Notes: a model not told the origin generated them from the letters alone. 64,000 nucleotides of DNA from Simmondsia chinensis (GCA_018398585.1 JAGTTD010000021.1:23403107-23467106), one strand, 5' to 3'; counted from the stretch's first letter, positions 21,136-31,945 are shown. Numbers and translations: made by a program.

Positions 21136-21534
21136 ATAATTTTGGGGGGGGGGAAGTATTTCATGCAAATAGTTACATCCTAAAATTTAATGGAAGAGAT
21201 GGATGTGCTAAAACTATTTAATGACCACAACGTGACATCTGAAAAGGCCTATTTGTACGAGGGTGATTCTACTGTACAGAAAAAAATTCTATAAGTGCAG
21301 AAATATACTCAAAATTATCAAAAATGTACTCAAAAATTACACCTTGTGTGTCGACACACAAAGTGGGGTGCTTTTGAGTACATTTTTTGTGATTTTACGT
21401 ATATTCTGCGCCTACATAATTTTTTTTGTTCTGCACCATAGAACTTCTGATTTGTACAAATGCTTGAGACACACATACAAAATTTCAATATAATGCCAAA
21501 TGTCACTAAGTACAATTTTCCTTTGCAGTGTTTG
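21136..21534. other. Intergenic stretch, no gene
   Basis: Around 21310-21390 an inverted pair of words ('atgtactcaaaaa', 'acacaaagtggggtgcttttgagtacattttt') suggests a small stem-loop-forming sequence of about 80 bases centred on TGTGTCGACACA. Nothing coding was recognised. Confidence 0.4.
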
Positions 21535-22200
21535 GAAGGGTTACTGAGGAGGATGATAAACGGCGCCCGCTATGTAATATATCAATTGAAAGCATTGATT
21601 GTCTACTTCTCGGTTGTATGAAATCTGGGCTATTTGGAATAAATGTTTGAAATGGTGGGGTATCTCATGGGTCATGCCAAGCAATATCAAGGACCTCTTT
21701 GAACAATGACGCCTATGTGTAACATCAGTGGGAAGTTCCAGAAGAAGGCATGAATCACTTTTCTCTTTGTTGTTATTTGGGTAATCTAGAATGCGAGAAA
21801 CAAAATTGTATTTAAGGAGGGGCGCTGGTGTGAGGCAGATACTTTCGGAATTGATCAAGATGAGATTGGGGCTCCTGAGCATGGCGTTGTGTGGGAAGTT
21901 TCCGTATTCAATGGAGGATATTGCCAGGAATATTGATTGTGAGAAAAACTGGTCATGATCTCGGTTTTCAGCCACTGCTATGTAGTTATGTAGCTTTTAT
22001 GTTCTGCTTGGCTACATGAGGCGTTTTTGGGTTGCTCTCTACTGTGTATTTGTTCATGGGTCTCTCATGTAGGCAATTGCAATCTATGTAGGTGTAATTG
22101 GTTAGTTTTCCTTTCTTGGTATCGTATGTGTCTTTTTGAGTCTCTTTGTGAAATAACAACTTTTGTAGCGCGGTCTCTATTTATTGAGAGAAAAGTACAA
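21535..22200 (+). pseudogene. L1-type LINE C-terminal region and 3' UTR
   Basis: Frame-shifted plus-strand readings give FLFVVIWVI followed by NARNKIVFKEGRWCEAD and MRLGLLSMAL, matching the zf-RVT end of plant LINE ORF2 (IW-x-x-RN-x-x-VF). A U-rich 3' UTR follows and closes with TTTATTGAGAGAAAAG. It is 5'-truncated and disrupted. Confidence 0.65.
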
Positions 22201-22389
22201 TTTTTGTTATGGAGAAAAAAAAACTACAATTTTCTTTTATATATAGTAAAAAGTCCACATGAGCTGTACAATTAGAAGCAAAATCCTCCTTAGATCTCAT
22301 ACTTTATCTCTCCTCTAATGAAGATCGGATTCAATCTTGGGTCTGCGGTACCACATCTAAAATCATTATCAGTTGAGTTAGTTGACACT

Positions 22390-23735
22390 TTTTATTTCAA
22401 CCAAATCAACCCCAAACTTTTAATTGTATCAATTTAGCTCTTACACAATTAGAATCATTTCAGCTAAGTCTTAAGGTTGAAATTAATATTAATTTCTGAC
22501 TAAAATCGCAATGTTAGTTACAATTTATATATGTTTTTTACGTCAAGAGGTGTGGGACAACGTTTACATAGGATGATCAAGTCATACATATGCTAACTAA
22601 TTGCAACTTTAATCAAAAATTATTGTTTAATTGCCAATATTGAATTTGATTGGAGCACATGACATAGTTCTAGTGGAGGAGTCTCGAGAAGAGGTCAATG
22701 AAAAGTTGGAACTTTGAAGAAGGACCTTGTATCAAAAGGCTTAAGACTCAGTAGATCTAAGACGAGTATATGGAACTCAAGTTCAGTACCTCCATCACAC
22801 CTAGCATAACAGACATCAAGATTGGCTCAGAGTCCATACCGAAGGAGTGTTTTAGACACTTGGGTTCCATGGTATAGCAAGACGGTGGCATAAATGAAGG
22901 GTGGCCTCTGTGGTACTTTACGATAAAAAGTTCCCCTTAAAGTTGAAGTGAAAATATTATAAGATCGTAGTGAGACCAGCTATATCATACGGTGCGGAGT
23001 GTTGGCCAATAAAACGGCACCATACACAGAAGATGAAGGTGACGGAGATGAGGATGTTGCGGTGGATGTGTAGACACACGAAGAAGGAAAGGATAAAAAA
23101 TGACGCAATAAGAAGCAAATTGGGTGTGGCCCCTATCGAAAATAAATTGAGGGAACAGCGTTTGTGGTGGTTTGTGCATGTTAAGAGACTGATCACTGCC
23201 CCTATTAGGAGATGCGAACAACTCCATACTACAATAGGATGGATGGATGAAGATGATCTGAAATTACCTCACCCACCTAAACCTACAGGAGGAGATGGCC
23301 TTAGATAGAGCTCAGTGAAGGTTTAGAATTGAGGAGCATATTTTAGCTAGCACTAATGCCCCTATGCTTATATATCTGCCTATGTGATTTGCTTGATATG
23401 TTTGGGAGTTATTTTATGGCCTATTGCTGCTTCATGCTTCATATTTTCTTTTATGTTTATGCTTTATGCTTCATGTTTCATGCTTATATGCTTCTCAGGT
23501 TGCAGTCCTCGGATACAATCTCCTTTTAAGGGTAGAACCGTGAAAAGGTAAGGCTGCATATATCACCCATGACCCTGCTTATGCGGGAGCCTTTGTGGCA
23601 TTGGGTCGGTTGTTGTTGTTGAATTTGATAACAATTTCAATTGTATAGAACTAAATTAATATAATTAAAAATTTAAGAACTAAATTAACATAACAAGTAA
23701 AGGACAATGATTAGTGGCATAGATAAGGCTAAATA
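22390..23735. mobile_element. Palindromic MITE split by an RTE LINE
   Basis: The left arm has 'tgtatcaatttagctc' (about 22420-22440) and the right arm its inverted relatives 'gaactaaattaatata' and 'gaactaaattaacata' (about 23648-23692). The RTE insertion at 22651-23618 lies between them. Removing it leaves an element like those at 14.26 and 61.9 kb. Confidence 0.55.
22651..23618 (+). mobile_element. RTE-clade LINE, 5'-truncated and decayed
   Basis: Plus-strand readings give RPAISYGAECWP, KMKVTEMRMLRWMCRHTKK, KLGVAPIENKLREQRLWWF and VHVKRLITAPIRR, the characteristic C-terminal region of plant RTE reverse-transcriptase proteins; upstream pieces (VEESREEVNEKLELW) also fit. Stops and frameshifts are present. 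The tail has GGCTGCATATATC, CCTGCTTATGCGGGAGCC and TTGTTGTTG. TTGAATTTGAT flanks it (22640-22650 and 23619-23629). Confidence 0.9.
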
Positions 23736-24207
23736 TTTTAACAGTAATGTTACTATTGGAGCAAAATTATTATTGTCAGTGGCATAGATCCGAAATTTGA
23801 AAATAATTTTATAACTCTTATTTATTATAAGTCATATCAGTACTCTAACAATGACTATTTTTAATGTTCAAAAAAAAACAATAACTATTTTTGAATTTTT
23901 TAGCAAAGTATCACATTTTTAAAAAAAAATTAGCAAACTAACACACTTTACTGTTCACAACTCGTTGCACGACGTTTCAAATGGAGTATAAGAATTTGGC
24001 ACCTGTTGCACGACTAGTGAAAATTCATGCAACAAGGCCCAATTTTTCTTTTTCTTTTTTAGCTTTACATTTTTCAAATTAAAAAAATTAATAAAATAAT
24101 TTTTATTTTTATAATTTAATTCACTAAATACATATACCTTTTAAACTAAAAGGTATATGTATATTATTATTTGAACTATTAATAAGAAAGATATAAACGA
24201 TGGACAC

Positions 24208-26100
24208 TGTGTGGAAAACTTAAACAAATCTGATATACTATGATACCAATTTGTTAGGGAAATCTTAATACGGAAGCGTAAACCCTGATAACTTGATTCG
24301 ATTCAAATAATATGACTCACGCAAAACGAGAAGTAAATAAATATGGAGAAAGAAAGAACAAAACAAGAACACGCAATATTTACGTGGAAACCCCTCTGCA
24401 AACCAGAGGGGAGAAAACCACGGGCGGAGACGGAGAATCTTTATTGATACTGAACGGAAGAATTACAACGACACTTTCTCTGAACGAGATCTATGAAAGA
24501 ATTACAATCACTTTCTCTAAACTCTCGTAGCACTCAAAATATCTTGGAGGAATTACAAAATCACCTCTTTTCTTAATGGCAGCGCCTCACTCGTAATTGG
24601 GTCGCATAATTGGTGTTAGACTCATCTAAGCCGAAACCCTAAGCCTTTATTTATAGAAGACGGCTAGGGTTTGCGGAAAACGACTCCCAATCGATCGGGA
24701 GGGACCCGATCGATAGGTCAAGTGCCGATCGATCGACCCTCTCTCGGCCAAAAAATCCTGAATCTTTCCTTAAATCACCCGATCGATTGGATTCCCTCCC
24801 GATCGATCGGTGACACTACGGCAACACCATAAAACTAAAAACAGGTAATTTGAGACACAACCTAACAAATCTCCACCTTTGTTCAAATTACATACATAAA
24901 AGAATTTTCTCCACCTTCTCCGCTAAACCCCCACACACGGGGTTAACACAACAAAACTGAAGTGACCACATCTGAGAGGTTATCAGCAACGCCAATCTTC
25001 TTCTCTGAATTGGCTCTTGACACATCTTCTGAAACAGCCACCTGCTGTTGAACTGTGTTACTTAACTGAAATTGAACTCCATCTAGCTTACTCACCTGAC
25101 CTGAATCACAAATAACTGATGACATCTTCTGTGGAGATAGCAATGAAGACTCACCAAACGTGACACGTCTACTCGTCAGGAATTGCTTGAAGCGAAAACC
25201 TTTCTGCTTCCCATAAAGCCCTTGTTCACAAACCAAATCTCCCTACCATTGTGCTTCTGTCAAATTCTCTGGATTCTTCTATTTTTCATCTAAAGCTTTC
25301 TTCAAGCCACTCTGAGTCAAGAGGCCCTTAACGCGAACCTGCCATAAGCTGAAGCTCCCTTGACCACCAAACTTCTCAACTTCGGTCTTAATTGCGGACG
25401 TCATATTACCAAATCGAAATAAACAGGGCTCTGATACAAATTCCACCAAAGGCTCTGAACCTTGGCTCTGATACCAATTTGTGAAAAAACTTAAACAAAT
25501 CTGATATACTATAATACCAATTTGTTAGGGAAATCTTAATGCGAAAACGTAAACCCTAATAACTTGATTCGATTCAAATAATATAACTCACGCAAAATGA
25601 GAAGTAAACAAATATGAAGAAAGAAAGAACAAAATAAGAACACACAATATTTACGTGGAAACCCCTCTACAAACCAGAGGGGAGAAAACCACGGACCGAG
25701 ATGGAGAATCTTTATTGATACTGAACGGAAGAATTACAACGATACTTCCTCTGAACGAGATCTATGAAAGAATTACAATCACTTTCTCTAAACTCTCGTA
25801 GCACTCAAAATATCTTGGAGGAATTACAAAATCACCTCTTTTCTTAATGACGGGGCCTCACTCTTAATTGGGTCACATAATTGAAGTTAGACTCATCTAA
25901 GCCGAAACCCTAAGCCCTTATTTATAGAAGACGGCTAGGGTTTGCGGGAAACGACTCCCGATCGATCAACCCTCTCTCGGCCAAAAAATCCCGAATCTTT
26001 CCTTAAATCACGCGATCGATCGGATTCCCTCCCCATTGATCGGTGACACTACGGCAACCCCATAAAGCTAAAAACAGGTAATTTGAGACATAACCTAACA
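24208..26100 (-). mobile_element. Short Copia-like LTR retrotransposon, complete with target duplication
   Basis: Minus-strand element of 1.9 kb. LTRs lie at 24208-24867 and 25480-26100, starting TG and ending CA; the 5-bp duplication GACAC is at 24203-24207 and 26101-26105. Next to the right LTR the reverse complement of the primer-binding site reads GGCTCTGATACCAA (methionine initiator type). Next to the left LTR a polypurine tract AAAGGTGGAGATT is present on the minus strand. The LTRs have many substitutions and a roughly 38-bp indel, so the insertion is not recent. The interior is only 612 bp. Confidence 0.9.
24943..25404 (-). pseudogene. Copia gag/pol remnant inside the short LTR element
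   Basis: From a start at 25404 the minus strand reads MTSAIKTEVEKFGGQGSFSL then WQVRVKGLLTQSGL, a Copia-type gag beginning (F-x-G-x-x-F-x-x-W). After a disrupted stretch it jumps to SRRVTFGESSLL, the region behind the integrase in Copia polyproteins. Protease, integrase core, reverse transcriptase and RNase H are all missing, so the element needed help in trans. Confidence 0.7.
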
Positions 26101-26649
26101 GACACAATTAAATGAGGAGATTGTGAGATATATATATATATATATATATTTACTCGTTATTTTTTTATTGAAAACATCAACTTCTCTTCATTTAGATGTG
26201 TCCCTCATTTATATCTTCCTTATTAATTATATTATAATACCATAGTTCCTATATGAGATAGTTCAAATAATGATATATATATATATATATATATATATAA
26301 CCATCTCCTTATTTAATTGTGTATCTCATTTATATCTTCCTTATTAATAGTTCAAATAATAATATACATATACCTTTTAATTTAAAAGGGATATGTATTT
26401 AGTGAATTATATTATAAAAGTAAAAATTATTTTAAATTAAAAATTTTATTTTATTAATTTTTTTAATTTAAAAAATGTAAAACATTGAGCCTTGTTTAAA
26501 CTCGTAATTTTTTATTGGAAACATCAACATCTCTTTATTTAAATATGTTCATCATTTATATCTTCCTTATAAATTGTATTATAATACCATAGTTCATGTA
26601 TAAGATAGCTCAAATAATATATATATATATATATCCATCTCCTCATTTA

Positions 26650-26884
26650 GTTTGTGGTAGTTTATTGTTTTGGTCGCCATGTGCTTTGAACTACTCATGA
26701 TGTGATGCTCTTCTGCTGGTAGGTCACATGCCATTTGTTGCGGACCAATTTCTCGGATTGGGGGTCCTCGGAAACAGCCTCTCTTCAGGGTAGCCCCCCT
26801 GAAGGGGGAAGGCTACGTACATCTACCCTCCCCGACCCTGCTTATGTGGGAGCCCTTGGAGGCACTGGGTTTGTTGTTGTTGTA
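26650..26884 (+). mobile_element. RTE LINE 3' UTR insertion with 15-bp target duplication
   Basis: Contains GGTCCTCGGAAACAGCCTC, GAAGGCTACGTACATC, CCTGCTTATGTGGGAGCCC and ends TTTGTTGTTGTTG. The flanks are CCATCTCCTCATTTA (26635-26649 and 26885-26899). There is no 5S head; the upstream part matches RTE 3' UTR style. Confidence 0.85.
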
Positions 26885-27280
26885 CCATCTCCTCATTTAA
26901 TTGTGCGCCTCATTTATATCTTCCTTATTAATAGTTTAAATAATAAGATACATATACCTTTTAATTTAAAATGTATATATATTTAGTAAATTAAATTATA
27001 AAAATAAAAATTATTTTCTAATTTTTTTAATTTAAAAGATGTAAAACTTAAAAAAAAAAAAAAAAAAATTGGGCCCTGCAAGAGCTCAATTTGGGCCTTG
27101 TTGCACGACTTTTCACCAGTCATGCAATAGGTGCCAAATTCATATACTTTATTTGAAATGTAGTGTAACGAGTTATGAATAATAAAGTATGTTAATTTAC
27201 TAAATATTTCAAAATTATATTACTTTACTAAAAAAAAAATTTTTAAATGTGATATTTGCTAAAAAAGCCGCTATTTTTAT

Positions 27281-28608
27281 ATAAAGCATAACAACTCTAT
27301 TTTGCAGAACATGTGATATTTTCACCCAAGCATGATTCGTGGTTAAGGGACCGACAGTGGTTGGGTACTGCTCACTGTCAACGAATGACGTGGCCCATAT
27401 ACCACTATCAATGAATGACGTGGATTGGACTCAGGATTATCCCGTAACAATAATTACAAGTTTTATCATGTACTATGTGCGAAAGTGTTTGTATTTTTTA
27501 ATCTTTTATATTATACACTGAGACTATATTGAGTCTTTATTTTTATTTTATCAATGATATTTAACTTTTAAGTTTTATGTTATATTATAAATATGTCAGC
27601 TTAAATTATACGTATAAAGAAAGAGGTTAGAAGGGAGAAATTAGATTTTTTTTGATGTCTATACTCAAAGGTCAATCAAATATTGCTATTAATTAAGGTA
27701 TATTCTTTATCTTAATGTGTACAAATCATGAAGTTTAAAATCTATACAAATTATTATTTTATACACTAATGTTTACGTTATAAGATGGAGTATGGTAGTT
27801 CTAATTATATTTCATGTTCATGTGTTTATATGTTGTGGTAGAAAAAGGGCCCTAATATTATTTATAAAGTAGTAAGGGGTGTCTTCCATCGAAACACCGA
27901 TGGTCATGTCCTTTCGTTAGTAAACGCGTCTTTTCATTAATATATATGTCTTTTTATTAGTAGATATATCTATTTACTGCAAGATATTACTCTTTACTAA
28001 GATTCATATCAAAGAGACAATGCCTCTTTATTAAAAGATATATTCTTTCATCAAGATATAAATATTTTTCTAAAAAAGCATATGTCTTTTTCCTTAGTAG
28101 AGCTTTAAAAACATACGGTTTAGGTTTTGAGGGCTTTTGAAGAGGAGGAAATTTAGTAATAATATAATAGATAGATTTATTAAATTTATATTTTATTATT
28201 TTTTTAAATATATTTTTGTTTCATAAAAGGGGTTGATTATAGGAGGGACTAGAATGAGACAGATAAAAAGTAAGGTATAAAGATGGGATCAAAAATAATA
28301 AATACACTACAATATTTTAAATTAAAAAATAGGATTACAAATAAGAACATATGAAATCAACATTAAATAAAAGTCTCCAATTATCACCGAAGAGTACTTA
28401 AAAAAAGGAACAAATTAAAAATTGAGAAAATAAAACGATCAAACTCTTAATCTATCAAAGTAATGTGATCAATTATAACCGATTTATATAGATTTAAAAA
28501 CAAACTTACCTGTTTTGGAAAGTACAACGAAGACAATATTATAAGACCAAAAAAGAAAGATGACTAAAGTCAATAAAAATATAAATAAATTTAAAAAAAA
28601 AGTGAGAA
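27281..28608. other. AT-rich intergenic region with a 20-bp-period tandem array
   Basis: No gene. From about 27909 to 28060 a degenerate repeat with a 20-base step is visible (units like TCTTTTCATTAATATATATG and TCTTTTTATTAGTAGATATA). The rest is AT-rich without a recognisable element. Confidence 0.4.
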
Positions 28609-28626
28609 TATAAAATGCAATAAAAT

Positions 28627-28873
28627 ATCAAAGAGGGCACCAATATGCCGTCACCGAATCCCATTAGAACTTTGAAGTTAAGCGTACTTGGGCGAGAGTA
28701 GTACCAGGATGGGTGACCTCTTGAGAAGTCCTCACCCTTAGGTTGGGGGCACTGAAAAACAGTCTCTCTTCAGGTTAATACTCTGAAAAGGGAAGGCTGC
28801 GTACATCTGCCCCCTAAACCCTGTATAGGTGGGAGCCCTTGAGACATTAAGTATGTTCCTTTCCTTTTCTTTC
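28627..28873 (+). mobile_element. 5S-derived SINE, full-length copy with 18-bp target duplication
   Basis: Best copy in the window. A short leader (ATCAAAGAGGGCACCAA) is followed by the 5S-like head: CACCGAATCCCATTAGAAC, GAAGTTAAGCGTACTTGGGC (A-box), GAGAGTAGTACCAGG and ATGGGTGACCTC (C-box). The tail begins at about 28731 (TAGGTTGGGGGCACTG) and contains GGCTGCGTACATCTGCCCC, GGTGGGAGCCCTTGAG and ATGTTCCTTTCC. TATAAAATGCAATAAAAT flanks it at 28609-28626 and 28874-28891. There is no coding capacity, LTR or poly-A tail. Confidence 0.95.
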
Positions 28874-28891
28874 TATAAAATGCAATAAAAT

Positions 28892-29254
28892 CAGCATAAA
28901 GTGAAAGGCTTTTAGCTTATAATTATCATAATCATCTCGGCTTACGTAAGATCTTACCTGATATGTTTAACACGTATTCACATTGACTCCTTAATATTTA
29001 ATTATAAACTTAATTTGTAATTAATTTGAATACGATGCTTATATTATTATTATTATTTTCTCTTTCTTCCTTTACATGTGAATTCGATGTCTCATAAAAC
29101 TAATCTTTATATTTAAAATATTCTTTTGTACTTTATTCAAAGACAAAATTTAAATAAAATAATTTTGGATTAAAAAATAGTTGTAAAATCAAGCATGAGT
29201 GACTAATTTAAATGACTGCATTCTTAAAATCACAAAGTTAAGGGTCATAGCTTG
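28892..29254. other. AT-rich intergenic stretch
   Basis: No coding signal or repeat structure was recognised beyond a short ATT run near 29044. Confidence 0.35.
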
Positions 29255-29262
29255 GTTCCAAG

Positions 29263-29948
29263 TAGAGGTGGCAATCGGGTCATTTGGGTCGGTTTTAGGT
29301 GAATCCATTCGGGTTTGGGTCATTTCAGGTTTATAACAAACTTGGGTCTGGTCGGGCTCGAGTTGACCCATTCAAGCTTGGGTCACTTTCGGGTTTTACC
29401 TGTACTCAGGTCGTGTTGGGTCTGAGTTAAGTTATTTCAGGTTTGGGTCAATTTTAATTTTGAGTGGTCTCAGGTCCGAGTCAATCTTGGGTTAGGTTGT
29501 ACGGGTTTCACGTCTTCATAATCCTACTATTTAGTGCCTAGTTACAAAAGTTTAAATTATACAAAATAATTTATATTTTTACTAATATATTTATTATATT
29601 ATCAATATAGTTGCTCAATAATATGATGAATTTCAATTGTACTTCTGACAGCTAATAATTCTCATTAAATTTAAAGACCTTGGATAAATTTAGCTTTCAG
29701 GTCAGGTTGAGTTCGGGTATAGGTCAGTTTGGGTTGGATTGATTCAAGTCAACGGTGGGTCGGGTCGGGTCAGGTCAAATTGGTATCGGGTTATTTTTAG
29801 ATCCAGCAAAGAACAAGTCGGGTTAGTTGCAGGTTGATATATATATATGTTCAATTATCTACGACGTATTTTTAGTTCGGTTCGTGTCGGTTTACAGGTT
29901 TTTCAAGTCAATTTTTCGGGTTAGGTCGAGTCGAATTTGCCACCTCTT
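29263..29948. mobile_element. hAT-like element rich in GGGTC words, 8-bp target duplication
   Basis: Terminal inverted repeats TAGAGGTGGCAA and (reversed) AAGAGGTGGCAA, flanked by GTTCCAAG at 29255-29262 and 29949-29956: an 8-bp duplication, diagnostic of hAT. The interior is dominated by GGGTC/GGGTT/GGTCGGGT words on one strand at each side and is AT-rich in the middle (29.53-29.7 kb). No transposase frame is present. Confidence 0.88.
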
Positions 29949-29956
29949 GTTCCAAG

Positions 29957-30485
29957 TGCTTCTTGGATTCTTTGAAATCTCCCTCCACCATTAATTGGAG
30001 GACCGCATAGATTAATTGCAACGCCAAATTTTAGATCCAGCTTAACTTGGACAGCTAGGCTCACTTAGGAAGACCATTGTTATAGACCATCTTTCAAAGT
30101 TAGGCTTCTCTAAACGCTTAGCTTTGATCTTAATGCGCAATTCAACTTTGGGATTATACTTATTAAAAAAATAATATTGATGACTTACAAAATATATATT
30201 TTTTTATTCTTTCTTTTGTACCGAAGTCTATTACGTGGCGGCATGGTTGAGTCATGAGTCCTAATGATCATGCGCACCGAAAGAGAAAATTAATATACTA
30301 AAAATATTTTATTTATTTATATGATAATAATATTTTATTATTCATATTAAACGCGAGCTATATATTTTTATTATTTAATAGTATTGCTATTAAAAAAAAT
30401 AAAGTTGTCACGGGAGTGTGGGTATTCGAATCAAAGTTTTGAACTTGCAGCTTATTAGATGAGATTAATGACACTTAATATCCAA
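29957..30485. other. Intergenic stretch, no gene
   Basis: A short GC-moderate piece at 29.96-30.12 kb has no recognised homologue; the remainder is AT-rich. Confidence 0.3.
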
Positions 30486-30494
30486 TAAAATAAT

Positions 30495-30991
30495 GAATAA
30501 ATTATAGAAAATTTTTTTAATTTTTGTTTTAATAACAAAAAACTCCCTCACAAATAAAATCACTCATTAAATTTTCTGACTTTTAAAAATTTTTTACTCT
30601 GCCCCCAAATATTTTTTTTGACCATTTTGCCCCTCAACAAAAAAATTATATTTTATCTTATAGTATTTTTTTTTAAAAATTTTAAAAATATATTTTATCT
30701 TCTATACTTATATAATATTACTATAATTAATTAAAATAATTATATTTTTATAAATATAGAAAATTTTTTTTTTTTTTTTGCTAAAAATATAAAATATTTA
30801 ATTTTTGCCTAATAATATAAAATATTTTTCTAAAAATAAAATTAAACATTATGGGCAAAATAGTCAAAAATAAGTTGCATGGGGTTAAGTGATAAAGTTT
30901 TAAAAGTAAGGGGGTTTTGTGAGTGCTTTTATTTGTGAACGAGGTTTTCTGTTTTTGAAGCAAAGGACAGGGAGTTTTCTATAATTTATCC
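30495..30991. mobile_element. Mutator-like MITE with 9-bp target duplication, copy 2
   Basis: Same family as 18.7-19.15 kb but inverted: its right arm (TAAGGGGGTTTTGTGAGTGC area ending TATAATTTATCC) matches the reverse complement of that element's left arm. The flanks are TAAAATAAT at 30486-30494 and 30992-31000, identical over 9 bases. The interior is AT-rich with a T-run near 30763-30779. Confidence 0.88.
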
Positions 30992-31000
30992 TAAAATAAT

Positions 31001-31945
31001 ACAGCTCAACTTTGTTACGATTCATATTGATCCAAGGTACAGTCAACCAATCAACCAGACAATCATATTCAAAACATTAGTATTTAGTATATAACTTGTA
31101 TAAATTTGTACAAAGTATAAAAATACACAAGTATAAGATAGGTTTGTAAAGCAGGAAAAGGGAGGAAGAAATAGAGAAATAGAAAGGGAGGAGACTTAGA
31201 GAGAGAGGGGCAAGGGAGACTAACACATATTATTTTCGTTCATGCCTCTCCTCTAAACTAAAGTCCATGTATATAAAGTTAGAGCAGGGTATAATCGTAA
31301 TTAAGTACTTAACCTATTTATTTATACTTAAACTATCCCTCACTTAAATCTCTATATTTTGAATTGTATTAAACTTTTACTTCTTAAACTTTTATTGATC
31401 TCTTCCCGCTTTTGAATTTCCAAAACATTCTTGATTATTAAAGTTAATTATAGTTTGTTATCTTAACTTGTTTCAATATTCATATTGAAGTTATCAACCG
31501 GGGTCATGCCTCAGTGGTAGGAAGCAAGTGAGATGATAGAATATTACTTTATACCAAAAGTCCCTTGAATCTCTCCCCAAGGAACATCTAACTTAACTAC
31601 TAACTTCTGTGGTGTGTAGGTTGGCGCATAGATCGAGATTATTAGGTAACCGAGTTCCTCGTTAGCAAAAAAAAAAAAGTATTCGTATTGAAGTTTATGA
31701 ATTACTAAAATTTTATATGATATTAAAACATTATCGATCATGTACCTTATGTTTAGACTCAACAGTTTTCTTTTTCTAAAGATGTTGACACGATATAATC
31801 CTGATAATACATAGTTATTCTTTAATTAGAATTTGATGGTCTTTTCATCAGAAAAACGCTAAAAGAACATAATATTTTTTTTTTGATATTTCTGAAACAA
31901 CATAATGTGAAATGACATATGATTAATTTGGCCAATATATAAATA
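31001..31945. other. Intergenic stretch, no gene
   Basis: A weak tRNA-like word pair (GTCATGCCTCAGTGGTAGG) appears near 31505-31525, probably a SINE relic. An A-run near 31667 ends a short stretch with L1-tail flavour. No coding gene was found. Confidence 0.35.

Larger units (their letters stand above)
23870..27280. mobile_element. Large inverted-repeat (fold-back-like) element with nested insertions
   Basis: Left arm (about 23.87-24.20 kb) and right arm (about 26.9-27.28 kb) are inverted copies. Shared words include TTGCACGAC, GCAACAAGGCCCAA versus TTGGGCCTTGTTGC, ACATATACCTTTTAA, and TTTTTTAGCAAA at the outer ends. The interior has further partial copies of 'catttatatcttccttatt' (26.2, 26.3, 26.55, 26.9 kb) and TA microsatellites (about 26128-26150, 26274-26300). 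A Copia-like element and an RTE tail are inserted into it. The superfamily is undetermined. Confidence 0.65.

Noticed and set aside
26110..26650. CRISPR-like or satellite array from the repeated 'catttatatcttcc' words
   Set aside because: Spacing is irregular and the words belong to internal parts of a large inverted-repeat element; CRISPR is not expected in plant DNA.
28609..28891. Cassandra-type TRIM (5S sequence inside LTRs)
   Set aside because: There are no paired LTRs, TG...CA ends, primer-binding site or polypurine tract, and the duplications are 11-19 bp instead of 5 bp.
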